Shown in pieces: positions 10,673 through 24,066 of a stretch of DNA of 64,000 bases; within the stretch, counting starts at the first letter, position 1; each line of letters begins with the position of its first letter. The position numbers were made by a program, and so were the translations under genes. The notes beneath the pieces are model-generated. The model worked only from the letters and a program-made list of their open reading frames with translations, was not told where the DNA came from and searched no databases. Origin of the DNA: Mactromeris polynyma (Eukaryota > Mollusca > Bivalvia > Venerida > Mactridae); assembly GCA_032209605.1 (NCBI GenBank), contig JASFXZ010000012.1, positions 3,844,001 through 3,908,000 of the forward strand, written 5' to 3'.

Positions 10673-12350
10673 CCCCTTTCTACATTCATTCGATTGCTCT
10701 TTATATGCCCTATGGTTTTCCCTATGTTACCTGACTCATCCCGTAACACGGGACGGCTCATGCGACCTACGCAAACCGAAGAGAAGTCACTTTGTTCGTT
10801 ATTTCCACAGGAACAACACGCTTACCAAGGAAATCCCTTATGAAGACCAGGTCTACACTCATTCAATTTCCATAAATAGCCTCAATCATTTACCACAATT
10901 TTTGACCAAACGAGTCAACACACAACCATTGAAACATACTAGACGATCTAGCTTGTAGAAGTTAAAATCCCGGTTGTTTTCGTGCGAACACCACCCCGAG
11001 TATGACTCGAGAGTTCCCGATCCATTCGTTGTTCGATCGGCTGCATATTAGAGAGAATAGTCGGTAATAACTAAAAGCACTCATGTCGTGAATTTAGTCT
11101 GACGTCGTTGACGTCAACCGTGTGCGCAAGGTCGACGTTATTGCCCTTATTCAAAACTGGTATTTTTAGACCCTGTGTATGTTTCAGTTTATAACTGAAC
11201 TGTCTTTAGGAGAAATTTTCCGCTTTCTACAGGATCAAATGTTGATGTATATTATTCAACCATATCGAGTTTTATGATAATGATCCGGTTTATCCCACGT
11301 ATTTGTTTATTGTGTCTCATGCAAATTGTTTTTAAACGACGTTCCTTGAACTGCCAACTATGAAGCGGTATGTTGAATAGACATCTCCGTATTTACGTAT
11401 AAACCGTATCTACCGGGAGAATGTTAAGTGTGGTCTTAAACAAATGTATATTTAAAATTGTCGTAAAAATACAAACTGATCTGTAAGGTGAGTTCTTATT
11501 TTTGTGTATTCAATACTAGATGCTTATGGCGAAATAGCTGTAGGGAGGTTGCGAAAAGACCCAGCATATACGTGGAAAATAATAAAAAGGCATGTTGCGA
11601 AACAAAACGTGGACGTGTAGACGTACAAGTTGCAATTAAAATTCACTTGCTAAAACAACGTGAGCGTGTATAATCACTTGAAAGTTGAAGCATGATTTCT
11701 TCCTTAATATATATGAGTGTTTATAATAACTCACTATGGATATGTTCTATACAGTCATGTATGTACCGTGCGTGTACGTTCCTTATAGTGTGTGTCGTAT
11801 AAAACTAACTACTACAATTGACTACCGCAGTAGGCATCATTGTTTATATCTCAAATTGTATGGTTAACTCGTTCTCATGTGTATTTCACGAGCGTTGACA
11901 TTCTCAAAGTTACCATCAATCTTTTTCTTTTGCCCTGTGCAAACTAGCCAGGCCCTAACCTAATGTGGTGATGCTAGCAAGCTATGAACAATGATGTGCA
12001 TATAATCCACTACTTGTGACAGACTTACAGTATGAATGAGGCTTGGCTCTGTGGGGTGACAAGAAAGCTCCTATGCTATTCGACAGCATGACAAAGCCTT
12101 GAACACAATGCTTCCTTTTGATATTGACTTTCTATTTGCATATCTTGGTCGAATGAGGCCATGCTTTTTACCAAAGCTACACACCACCTTATTATGTCAC
12201 AGGTGCAAACTATTTTTTTCACAACAGCCCTATTTGTGCTGGTGGCAGTCGAAAAAATAGCCTCATACATATAGTCAGTGATGTTATCCATATTAACTCA
12301 TAACTGGTGTATGTGAAGTAAGTCACATTGATATCGGTTGTTTGTGCAAC
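10673..12350. other. Non-coding stretch, nothing recognised
   Basis: Only short ORFs without domain features. Slightly less AT-rich than its neighbours (10.9-11.2 kb), but no repeat or gene could be assigned. Confidence 0.5.
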
Positions 12351-12355
12351 TTTTC

Positions 12356-12458
12356 CAGTTTGCTGCGATGGGCGAGTGGTTTAATGCGTCCCTATTTTGC
12401 ATTGCTAGGCAATGGTGCCGATCAGTATGGGTATGAATCCTGCTATAGCTGCAAACTT
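12356..12458 (+). repeat. tRNA-like SINE head
   Basis: Plus-strand A box TGGGCGAGTGGTT and B box GGGTATGAATCCTG lie about 65 bases apart with an extended variable arm, like a Leu/Ser tRNA. GTTTGC and GCAAAC-type ends could pair. The anticodon and acceptor stems are imperfect, so I read it as a SINE head rather than a tRNA gene. Confidence 0.5.
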
Positions 12459-12459
12459 T

Positions 12460-15398
12460 TTGTGTAATTTCATGGTGTTTTAACTATGTCAGTATATTAT
12501 CATTATTGTACATGTACAGAGATTAGACTCTTATAAAGATGTATGTGCCATTCTAGTGTAGAACTGACTGACAAACGGATTAACACTAGCTTCTCAAATT
12601 TACAATAACTGAAGATCCTATCATAAATATAATAATAAATCTAGTTAACATTTCACCAGTTTATTTGTAAAATATAGTTGCATAGTTACTCATAAGATAA
12701 TCAGATAATTTTCACAAATTCCTATCAGCTCTTCCTGAAAAAAGGCTAAGTTTGGGGGGTGGGCGGAACTGCAAATTAATTGCGAAAATTACACAAACTT
12801 TCATGAAAAGGATATAGCAAAATGTAATGGTATCCACAGGTACAGACATACCAAGTATGCTGATCCTCAATGGAAACATGCTCATGTGTTAAAAATTTAT
12901 TATTCGTAACCATTAGGAGCTTTAAAGCTGACCAAATGACAAAAGTGTATCCTTCTGTAAGGTATCAATAAACCCAGTTTGATAAGTACAACTAAATAAA
13001 CAGCTAACCGAACACTTTAAGGTTTTCTATTAATACGTAATATACGATGGATATGTTTAGTCATTTCTCGTATTTAAGCTATTTTCAATAGGTATTTCCT
13101 AAAATTTGGACTGAAATAAAAACGATTTGTCAGAACTACGTTGTCAAAATTTTAATTGTTTACTTTATTTCAATTATGGTTTAATTACAATTTAATTAAC
13201 AAAGATGAAATTTAACAAATTTAACTCAAACGCCATATAGGATGTACAACTTAGAATTGCAAAAACATAGAAAATTAAAAGCCATCGTTTTACGGTAAAA
13301 TTGAAGTTTAAATAATGTTTAAAATAATCTGTGAATAAGCTAAAAAAGGGAGGTAATTACAAAAGAGTTATCACGCTTAAATTTAATATTTTACTAACTT
13401 CTTTCATTTTCAGTGTTTTTATATTTATATCATGACGTATAGTGATGCACACATGAGTAAAAATAAAACAAAACAAATTAAGCACGATATAAAACTGAGC
13501 GACAATGTTGCAACCTTACTGGTAAGCAAATCGATCTACCATTTTCGATTTCATAGTAGCAAAGTGTCCTTGTCTTCAATTTTTTTTTTTTTTTTTTTAA
13601 TCTGACCTATTCATGTGCTATAAAATAGGTGCAACATAATCGTAAATGAGACACGTCCTCGAGCTACTTGTGCAAAAATGTGATTTAACCTAATTCGATT
13701 TGGATGAATGATTATCAATAGATTCTCAACTGCATTTGATGCATAATATAATATTTCAGTTTTAAGTGTTTGGATAAAAAAATAAAAAACAAAAATATGT
13801 TCAAGATATAACAGTCTGTATACATTGTAGAACAGAAATCCAAAAACGCAATTAACTCATATTTCCCTGTTTTCCCTGACTGAAAGGTGATTTCCCCTGA
13901 AATTCGTGCTGCCTACAAAGCTCAAATACAGCTTGCATATGTATGACCTCAAACCTTCCCTAATAGCCATACAGAGACTACCATAAAGCAAATCTCATCA
14001 TTAACTGAGATCCTTTGTGTTTTTGGGTTGGTCAATTGCTTTTAAAGTAAAATATATGGCAAATAGTGCTTTCTACTAAAGTCAGAAAGAGACACTACCA
14101 ATAGCCAAGATTTTTTCATTCCAATTTCAAAGTAAAATTCCCCGTTTTTTCCATGCAGGGAATTTATAAAAAGCTACAAACCAACTTATTTTCGCGAATA
14201 AAAAATTGGGTGTTACATTTTGCCCATTATGACTACAAATGTTGGTGTATGCAAGTGCAGAAAAATTAAAGAAAATGGTTATAGAACAAATTTGCAGATA
14301 TTTAAGTTTGCAGATTATTTGCAGAATAATTTGTTGGTTTATAGTACTCCCTTTTCCATGTTTCCTTGATGATCCAATTTATCTAAAGATTTTACAAAAA
14401 TTATTATTTCAACCAAGATAATCATGAAGATGAAGTGAAATTGTGACACCTATTTTCAGCAATGTATTGACCAGGTTTGTCTTAAATAGATGTCTTTCAA
14501 AGCAATTGATGACTACGGACAGATGAACAACAGACAAAGAGTGATAAAAAAAGCTCACATTGTTACTTCATGACCCGGTGAACTAAAAAGCAAATCATTT
14601 GTCCAACATTAGATACATGTTCATAATATAATGTCTTGCAAAAGAGGAATATTTTAGACAGCTTCTTCTGATGGCTGTTTCATCAGACCTTGGTTTGATC
14701 TATTTTCATTTGGATCTTCACAATAGTGTAACAGTGACATCTAAACCTGAAAATACTAAATAATGTCATTCAGAGAATAAACTAGAATTCATACATAAGG
14801 CCCTTACAATACCAACTTGTCACAGAAGCAGATATTTTGCCGTGGAAAAAGAGTATAAACTCTCCAAAAATTTGAGTTACATTCTATTGACTACAAATAT
14901 TGTGGTCAGCACTGTAATGAAATTTTTAAAGTTCAAATACATATCCTATTTTGACCCAAAGCCAAAAAGTTACCAAAACAGCCATCAATATACAGGTAAT
15001 TTGGTCAGTGAATCTGTTTTGGTTATCAGTAAGTACGAGCAAGTAAATGTGGGGTTTTCTATTGTTCTTTTTTTTGTTTTGTTGCACCCCACAAGTGACG
15101 GAATAAATTGAATCTAAAATTAGCCTACTGTTCCACACCCCACAACTACCTCTGGGTGTGTACGAACGCACAGACAGACAAAAAGACAATTATTTACAGT
15201 AAAAAGGAAATCAGTTTTTATTACCATTCAATGGTCCTGGCAAGTCTTGACACTGATCTTTTTTGTCAATTCTCTCCAATACAGCTCCTCCTTGATTGAC
15301 TGTAAACCATCAGTTTGGACAGCGTTCAGCTTACACTTACAAATCAAATATGTCACACCATTTAAAAGCTGAAAATCACAATTTTCTGAGATTAGGAA
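12460..15398. other. Non-coding stretch, nothing recognised
   Basis: AT-rich, with a T homopolymer near 13582-13598. No credible gene. Short ORFs near 14842-15189 overlap on both strands and show no protein-like pattern. Confidence 0.5.
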
Positions 15399-15399
15399 C

Positions 15400-16450
15400 A
15401 AGAGATTGCAAAAGGCCCTTGGTCGCTCACCTGTTGTAGCTGAACCATTGACCTAGTTCTTGACACCCAGATGACTATTTTGGAACTCTATCTAGATTTT
15501 ATCTAGACAAGCATTCCGACCCAGGGGCGGATCCAGGATTTGGTGTTAGGGGGGGCGTAAATATTGACAATCCCAACCAAAGCCCCGCCCCCCCCACACA
15601 CACACACATACACACTTTACATGTTTATATCTTAGCAGAATGCCTCACACACTCGTTCTCTACCTGATTTTTTTTCCAAAAAAGTAACTTAGTTATTGTT
15701 TGAGCGAAGCAAGCTTGAAAAATAATTATTCAAGCAGCATAATCCATAAAATCGTTCTTTATTTGATAATAATGACCAATAAAGATAATATGCGAGAGAA
15801 GAGAGCTAGAAAAAAATCGCAATGTTTACATATGCATCATTCAGCTAAAACTCATTTTGTACCAAGGAATATTGCAATAATAGTAATATGCGAGCTAGAA
15901 ACAAATACGTTATCTATAAAGCATTCCACAAACCTTTTTATGTACTAAGGTCTAGTCCATTAAAGGTACAAAGTGAGCGATGCGAGCTAGAAAAAATGTG
16001 TGAGTTTTCCTTGCACCACAAACCTTTTTTTGTACTGATATGAAGTTTATTCCAATAAGGTATTATGCGAGCGAAGCGAGCAAGAAATTTTTTTTATCAT
16101 GTTCTATCACTCAGAATGAAACACAAAAAACCTATGCTCCGGCGATTTTAGGGGGGGCGCGCGCCGGGTGCGCCCCCCCTTGAATCCGCTAGTGCGACCA
16201 ACTTTTACTAAGATACAGTGAAAAGACCAGCCTATAATGCATACCACCGTTTTGACTATGATTTGACTTAATGACCTAGTTTCTAACCAAAATGACACAA
16301 TATCAATATTTACCTTAATTTATTAGAGATGATCATTGTGACAAAGTTTCAAAAGATAAGGATGAAATTGTAACCTCTAGGGTTTCAAAGTTTTTCTATG
16401 ATTTGACTAAATGACCTAGTTTTCAACCTCATATAACCCAATACTAGCAC
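15400..16450. repeat. Mollusc-type interspersed repeat, split by a MITE
   Basis: The flanks at 15400-15521 and 16200-16450 form one interspersed repeat. It contains GGCCCTTGGTCGCTCACCTG and several TGACCTAGTTTT motifs. A related copy in the other orientation lies near 43380-43655. Removing the MITE at 15522-16194 plus one copy of its 5-bp duplication restores a smooth repeat sequence across the join. Confidence 0.6.
15522..16194. mobile_element. hAT-like MITE with 5-bp TSD
   Basis: The 673-bp element starts CAGGGGCGGATCCAGG and ends in a diverged inverted copy (CCTTGAATCCGCTAGTG). It is flanked on both sides by CGACC (15517-15521 and 16195-16199). G/C homopolymers lie just inside each end, and a GCGAGCGAAGCGAGC-like motif recurs inside. 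There is no transposase. It is the same family as 54927-55565. Confidence 0.8.
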
Positions 16451-16451
16451 C

Positions 16452-17722
16452 ACCGTACCACTATCTACACTGTACCAGTTGCTCAAATGAACCACTTACT
16501 CCACTGTACCATTGGCTCCAATATGCCACAAGGTACACAGTACCACTAAATCCACAGTATCACTAGCTCCACTGTACCAAATACTCCACTGCACCACTGT
16601 ACCACTTGCTCCATTGTACCACCTGCTCCACTGTACCACTTGCTCCATTGTACCACTGTACCACTTTCTCCACTGTACCACTTGCTCCATTGTACCACTT
16701 GCTCCACTGTACCACTAGCTCCACTGTACCATTAGCTCCACTGTACCACTTGCTCCACTGTACCACTTGCTCCACTGTACCACTAGCTCCACTGTACCAC
16801 TTGCTCCATTGTACCACTTGCTCAACTGTATCACTTGCTCCACTGTACCACTGTACCACTTTCTCCACTGTACCATAAGCTCCACTGTATCACTTGCTCC
16901 ACTGTACCACTTTCTCCACTGTACCACTTGCTCCATTGTACCACTTGCTCCACTGTACCACTAGCTCCACTGTACCATTAGCTCCACTGTACCACTTGCT
17001 CCACTGTACCACTTGCTCCACTGTACCACTAGCTCCACTGTACCACTTGCTCCATTGTACCACTTGCTCAACTGTATCACTTGCTCCACTGTACCACTGT
17101 ACCACTTTCTCCACTGTACCATAAGCTCCACTGTACCACTTGCTCCACTGTTCCACTTGCTCCACTGTATCACTAGCTCCACTGTACCACTTGCTCCACT
17201 GTACCACTTGCTCCACTGTACCACTAGCTCCACTGTACCACTTGCTCCATTGTACCACTTGCTCAACTGTATCACTTGCTCCACTGTACCACTGTACCAC
17301 TTTCTCCACTGTACCATAAGCTCCACTGTATCACTTGCTCCACTGTACCACTTTCTCCACTGTACCACTTGCTCCATTGTACCACTTGCTCCACTGTACC
17401 ACTAGCTCCACTGTACCATTAGCTCTACTGTATCACTTACTCTACTGTACCACTTGCTCCACTGTACCACTTGCTCCACTGTACCACTTGCTCCACTGTA
17501 CCACTTGCTCCACTGTACCACACTGTACCACTTGCTCCACTTTACCACTTGCTCCACTGTACCACTTGCTCCACTGTTCCACTTGCTCCACTGTACCACA
17601 CTGTACCACTTGCTCCACTTTACCACTTGCTCCACTGTATCACTTGCTCCACTGTACCACTTGCTCCACTGTTCCACTTGCTCCACTGTACCACACTGTA
17701 CCACTTGCTCCACTTTACCACA
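16452..17722. repeat. 17-bp minisatellite array 1
   Basis: About 1.27 kb of a 17-bp unit, consensus CCACTTGCTCCACTGTA, with single-base variants (AGCTCC, TTTCTC, CATTGTA) and occasional partial units. Variants recur in the same order at offsets of about 246 and 195 bp (together 441), a higher-order repeat. Because the unit lacks stops, long repetitive ORFs run on both strands (LHCTTCSTVPLAPLYH or WSKWYSGASGTVEQVVQ); these are artefacts. Confidence 0.95.
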
Positions 17723-18880
17723 ACAAGCTCTAATATATGACTGTTAAAATAGTGTTAATCTGACATTTAGCTCAACAAACAAGTCACTTATTTAACTTCA
17801 ATAATTCTGTAAGTAAAATAAATACAGTAAAAAAACAATCAGATAGTCAAGCAGGTTTCATTACCATCACAAGTCTGACACTGCTGTTTCAACTGTTTCC
17901 ATTATCCTTGATAGTCCATTATTGACTGTAAAACCATCAACTAGGGAAATATTGCTCCCATTAACAAAACTTGTCTTTCACACTTTTTTAAAACTGAAAA
18001 ATAATCATGTAGACACATGTCAAAACATTAAGAGACCAAAAGTGAAATTATAAATTATAATACATGGACATGTGTATTATGAAATAGAAAAATAATCTTG
18101 AAACTTGCTTCTAGGTGCTACAGTCACTCATCAACCCTAGTAAAGACTATTTTTCCTGTATCTCATATTACACTCAAACTTATTGTGTACTCTTTAAAAC
18201 TCTTCCAATATGGAGTAGTTATGGATCAGCATTAGGAATACATAAGGTCAATAGTTTGCATCTTGCTAAGACTTACAGTCTCGATTCACATAGTGCCAGC
18301 TTATGATCCAAAACTACATAAAATGACTGGAATTTAGATACAGGAGAAACTATTTCAAATAAGTACCTACTTTTTCTTTCCAGCTTACAACAGTGACCAC
18401 AATTTAAAAACATTTTTGGACACAGACAATATGCAAGTCACTCATAGCTTTCTACATTTTATAGTACCCATACATTACTCAGTGGTATGATGCACTGTTC
18501 ATAGACCAAAGAGTATTTTAAATTTTGTGATTTGAGTGCGATGATTATAGCCTATTATGTGCTTCTTGTCATTGCATAACAATATTCCATCTTGCATTTG
18601 ATTTAAGGACACCAAATTTTATACTTTTTATTATTTGTGTGCATAAAACTACTAGAAATTGGTTCCAAAATTATTTTAAATCAAAATCATTATGACAAGA
18701 TAATTAATAGGTTATAAAATCTATAACTACACAGTACTGCACATCTCTCCATGTAATGACATTATACTGCTTCAGTTCCTCATCAAGGGATCTAGGTTAC
18801 TACAGCATTTGTGTCCAACACAAATGTTCCTTCACTCATATGTTTCTAAAAGGAATGTGTTTCAATTAGTAATACTTATT
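17723..18880. other. Non-coding spacer between the two minisatellites
   Basis: AT-rich sequence, no repeat period and no credible ORF. Confidence 0.5.
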
Positions 18881-18884
18881 TTTC

Positions 18885-21800
18885 ATTCAGTCATATGTTA
18901 CAGTTAGTCATATGTTAACTTCGGATAATGTATTTTAGTCAGATGAATGATTCTGTCAGTTATATGTTTTAGTCAGGCATATGTTTAAGTCAGTCATGAG
19001 TTGCAGTCAGACACACGTTTTTGTCAGTCATATGTTTTAGTCAGGCATATGTTTAAGTCAGTCATGAGTTACAGTCAGACACATGTTTTTGTCAGTCATA
19101 TGTTTTTGTCAGTCACATGTATCCATCAGTCATGAGTTGCGGTAAGACACATGTTTTTGTCAGTCATATGTTTAAGTCAGTCACATGTATCCATCAGTCA
19201 TGAGTTGCAGTCAGACACACGTTTTTGTCAGTCATATGTTTTTGTCAGTCACATGTATCCATCAGTCATGAGTTGCAGTCAGACACACGTTTTTGTCAGT
19301 CATATGTTTTTGTCAGTCACATGTATCCATCAGTCATGAGTTGCGGTAAGACACATGTTTTTGTCAGTCATATGTTTAAGTCAGTCACATGTATCCATCA
19401 GTCATGAGTTGCAGTCAGACACACGTTTTTGTCAGTCATATGTTTTTGTCAGTCACATGTATCCATCAGTCATGAGTTGCAGTCAGACACATGTTTTTGT
19501 CAGTCATATGTTTTTGTCAGTCACATGTATCCATCAGTCATGAGTTGCGGTAAGACACATGTTTTTGTCAGTCATATGTTTAAGTCAGTCACATGTATCC
19601 ATCAGTCATGAGTTGCAGTCAGACACACGTTTTTGTCAGTCATATGTTTTTGTCAGTCACATGTATCCATCAGTCATGAGTTGCAGTCAGACACACGTTT
19701 TTGTCAGTCATATGTTTTTGTCAGTCACATGTATCCATCAGTCATGAGTTGCAGTCAGACACACGTTTTTGTCAGTCATATGTTTTTGTCAGTCACATGT
19801 ATCCATCAGTCATGAGTTGCAGTCAGACACACGTTTTTGTCAGTCATATGTTTTTGTCAGTCACATGTATCCATCAGTCATGAGTTGCGGTAAGACACAT
19901 GTTTTTGTCAGTCATATGTTTAAGTCAGTCACATGTATCCATCAGTCATGAGTTGCAGTCAGACACACGTTTTTGTCAGTCATATGTTTTTGTCAGTCAC
20001 ATGTATCCATCAGTCATGAGTTGCAGTCAGACACACGTTTTTGTCAGTCATATGTTTTTGTCAGTCACATGTATCCATCAGTCATGAGTTGCAGTCAGAC
20101 ACACGTTTTTGTCAGTCATATGTTTTTGTCAGTCACATGTATCCATCAGTCATGAGTTGCAGTCAGACACACGTTTTTGTCAGTCATATGTTTTTGTCAG
20201 TCACATGTATCCATCAGTCATGAGTTGCGGTAAGACACATGTTTTTGTCAGTCATATGTTTAAGTCAGTCACATGTATCCATCAGTCATGAGTTGCAGTC
20301 AGACACACGTTTTTGTCAGTCATATGTTTTTGTCAGTCACATGTATCCATCAGTCATGAGTTGCAGTCAGACACACGTTTTTGTCAGTCATATGTTTTTG
20401 TCAGTCACATGTATCCATCAGTCATGAGTTGCAGTCAGACACACGTTTTTGTCAGTCATATGTTTTTGTCAGTCACATGTATCCATCAGTCATGAGTTGC
20501 AGTCAGACACACGTTTTTGTCAGTCATATGTTTTTGTCAGTCACATGTATCCATCAGTCATGAGTTGCGGTAAGACACATGTTTTTGTCAGTCATATGTT
20601 TAAGTCAGTCACATGTATCCATATGTCATGAGTTTCAGTAAGTCAGATGTTTTATGTTCATGTGTGACAGTGAGTCATATGATGTAAGTTAGTCATTTGT
20701 GTCAGTCAGTCACTTGTTTAAGTCACTCATATGTTTCTGTCATTTATATCTTAGTCAGTCATATGTCTCCTTCAGCCATATGATACAGTCAGTCATATGT
20801 TTTAGTCAGGTCATGTGTTTCAGTCAGACACATGATTCTGTCAGTCGAGTGTTTCCGTTTTGTATGTGTTTCCCTCAGCAATGGGTATCAGAAATTAATA
20901 TGATTCATTCAGTCATATGTTTAAGTCAGTCATGTGTTACAGTCAGTCATGTGATTCAATCAGACACACTTTTTTTTAATCTTATGTTACAGTCAGACAT
21001 GCGTTTCAATTAGGCATGAGGTCAGTCATGTGTCTCAGTCAGTTGAAAGTTTAATTAAGTCATGTGATACAGTCAGTCACCTGAACAGTAATTTTTTCAG
21101 TGGGTCCTAAGTTAAAGTCAGTCATGGGTTACAGTCAGTCAGGAGTCTCAGTCAGTCAAAAGTTTAATTAAGTCATATGTTTCAGTCAGCCATGTGTTGC
21201 AGTCAGTCAAGAGTCTCAGTCAGTCGAAAGTTTATTTAAGACATGTGTTACAGTCAGTCACATGTTACAGTCAGTCATATGTTTAAGTGGGTCCTAAGTT
21301 AAAGTCAGTCATGGGTTACAGTAAGTTATATGTTTCAGTCAGTCATGTGTTTCAATCAGTGATGTGTTACAGTCAGTTAAAGGTTTTAGTCAGTCAAGTG
21401 TTACAGTATGTCATATATTTCAGTCAGTCTTGTGTTACGGTCAGTCATGTGTCTTAGTCGGTCCTAAGTTAAAGTCAGTCATGTGTTACAGTTAGTCATG
21501 GGTTACAGTCAGTCATGTGTTACGATCAGTCATGTGTCTTAGTCGGTCCTAAGTTAAAGTCAGTCATGGGTTACAGTCAGTCATGTGTCACAGTCAGTCA
21601 TATGTTTCAGTGAGTCCTAAGTTAAAGTTAGGCAATTGTTGTAAGTCAGTCATGTGTTTCAGTCAGTGTTGTGTTTCAATCAGTCAAAGGTACAGTCAGT
21701 CATATGTTTTACTCAGGCAATTGTTGTAAGTCAGTAATTTGTTTCAGTCAGTCTTGTGTTTCAATCAGTCATGTGTTACAGTTGGTGAAAGGTTAAAGTC

Positions 21801-22690
21801 AATAGTATGTTTAAGTCGGTCATGGGTTTCAGTCAGTCAAGTGTCTCAGTCAGTCTTGTGTTACAGTCAGTAATGTGTTTCATTCGGTAATAAGTTGAAG
21901 TCAGTCATGAGTTTCAGTCAGTCATATGTTTTAGTCAGGCTAATGTAAGTAAGTCATGTGTTTCAGGCAGTGATGTGGTACAGTAGGTCATAAGTTTCAG
22001 TCAGTCATGTGTTTCAGTCAGTCATATTTTTAGTTGGTCAAAGGTTCAAGTCATGTGTATGTTTAAGTCAGTCAAAGGTTAAAGTCAGTCATCTATTTAA
22101 GTCAGATGTATGATTGAGTCAGTCAGGGGTTTCAGTCAGTCACATTTGTAAGTCAGTCATTCATGTGTTTCAGTCAGTCGTGTGTTACAGTCAGTATTTT
22201 GTTTCAGTTGGTCAAAGGTTTAAGTCACTCATCTTTTTAAGTCAAGTATACTTTTTGAGTCAGTCACGGGTTTAATTCAGACATATTTGTAAATCAGTCA
22301 GTCATGTGTTTCAGCCAGTCAAGTGTTAAAGTCAGTCATGTGTTTCAGTTGGTCATAACTTTAAGTCAGTCATTCGTTTCAGTCAGTCACAGGTTCAGAA
22401 AGTCATGTGTTTCAGTTGTTCAAAGGTTTAAGTCAGTCATCTGTTTAAGTCAGGTATATGTTTAGGTCAGTAATAGGTTTCAGTCAGTAATTTTGTCAGT
22501 AAGTCAGTCTGTAAAGTGTTTCAGTCAGTCACATGTGTCATTCAGTACTTTGTGTTAAGTCGCTCATTTCATATGTTATGCTAGTAATTTGTACATTTCA
22601 GTCAGTCATATGTTTCAGTTTTATTTTCAAGTTTCAGTGAGTGACATGTTTAAGTTAGACATATGTTTCAATCAGTCATGTTGTTTGGTC
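18885..22690. repeat. 17-bp/68-bp minisatellite array 2 with higher-order structure
   Basis: A 3.8-kb array of 17-bp words of the form CAGTCATATGTTTTTGT. From about 19000 to 20640 four words make a 68-bp monomer: CAGACACACGTTTTTGT, CAGTCATATGTTTTTGT, CAGTCACATGTATCCAT, CAGTCATGAGTTGCAGT. A marker variant (TTGCGGTAAGACACATG) recurs at spacings of 204, 204, 340, 340 and 340 bp, so blocks of three and five monomers were amplified. From about 20640 to 22690 the array decays into irregular 17-mers (CAGTCATGTGTTTCAGT). The 60-residue ORFs here are by-products. Confidence 0.95.
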
Positions 22691-23875
22691 ATTCAATCAT
22701 ACACTTCAGTCATGTTTGTCATTTATCTACACATATGTCTGTTATTGCCAGACATATAGCCTGTAATATTTCCTTCTATCCTATAATAGGGAGTAAGAGA
22801 AACTCATAGGCTCAATCTTTATTAAATTATTTACCGTTAATTCTCCTGGTAAAGCTTGAACTGTATTGTTTGTTCTAACATCATTGATTCTCCACAATTG
22901 TGCAGGGCTGCGCCGAAACCATCAAGTAAGAATGGTTTGTTTTATTCACAGAACAAACACTGTTCTCTCAAGATTTCGAACCTGAAAAATAATAATTCAC
23001 TTCACTATACGTTGTAAAATCAAGTATGGTTTTATACAATGAATATCATTACAGTGTGTCGACCAATACATTAGGCCAGAATAGTAAACAACTAGAGTTG
23101 CTAGCGTAAATGTGTGATGCTATATCTTGAAAGACTGCCCTGAATTAAAGATACACAGGTAGTGCGGTTGGTATGGGGTTTGCTCCATGGCTGCATATCA
23201 TATGAAAGACATAGAGAACAATGGTACCAGTCTTCCAGTGTTTCTATTGCTTGCATGATGCTGAGCATCCAGAGTAACAACTGGTTTCTCCTCTCTCATA
23301 CCATTATTTTGGTGGATACCATCATAAATGAGGTGTCAAGAGCTAATAGCTTAGCTCATAAGTTATTGAATTTTATAATAAAAACTTGTTCTATTGTAGA
23401 CCAAAATAATACTTGTAAAAGAAATGCTAAATTTACTGTACCTTCTGCATTTTGGATAATATTAACTTACTAGTAATCCAAATGTATTGATGTATGCATT
23501 CTCAACTTGTCATCTCAGTTGTCCAACATAGAGTATTTATTGAGTTGGTTGGCACTGCTGACAAGGAAAGCAAGCATCAAACTAACAGCATTACTCTGAT
23601 GATGATCCCTGGTAAATACATGAATAATTTAAAATATAATTATTACAATTTCCACATGAAACAAGCACATGTAGTTTTAGATTACACAGTAAAAGCGTGA
23701 GGATATATAAAGAAGACAAAATGTAATTTTAATTAGGGCAGTTATCTAGAGTAGTTATAATCTAATGCTTCAGTTAGGGACTGTGCATCGGGTAATTTTG
23801 GCGAAGAATATGAAATAAGACATGGAAAGATTTGTTTGTTGCATTGGGTTTTACGCTGTTTTTCATCAGTATTTC
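22691..23875. other. Non-coding stretch, nothing recognised
   Basis: Two short ORFs (23162-23473, 23494-23700) show no domain or splice context. No RNA gene seen. Confidence 0.5.
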
Positions 23876-23879
23876 AGTT

Positions 23880-24066
23880 CAATAATAATATACGGCAGCT
23901 GGTTTTCCTAACCATATTAGCAGTGCTAACTACCCTTCCACAAGCTGACAACCACATGTGGAGGAAAGTCAATATTTTATATAGTGTATGACCTGCTGCA
24001 ACTGAGATTTAAACCCAGACCTCCCTGTTACAAGGCGAGTGAACTAACCACTCGGCCATGGCCGCA
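23880..24066 (-). repeat. tRNA-derived SINE (Leu/Ser-like head)
   Basis: The minus strand has a perfect A box (TGGCCGAGTGG, complement of 24048-24058) and a B-box-like GGGTTTAAATC about 45 bases on. A SINE-like body then runs down to about 23880. The body end is approximate. Confidence 0.65.

Noticed and set aside
10587..10958. 123-residue ORF
   Set aside because: It starts inside the tRNA-like head of a SINE on the opposite strand and has no protein-like pattern.
12356..12458. Functional tRNA gene
   Set aside because: A and B boxes are present, but the acceptor stem and anticodon arm do not pair convincingly.
16452..17747. Long repetitive ORFs on both strands (LHCTTCSTV..., WSKWYSGAS...)
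   Set aside because: They arise because the 17-bp unit has no stop in any shifted frame; both strands are open at once, with no start or splice context.
19151..20631. Series of 60-residue ORFs and a regular repeat/spacer look suggesting a CRISPR array
   Set aside because: The repeats are contiguous 17-bp words without unique spacers, and the genome is eukaryotic.
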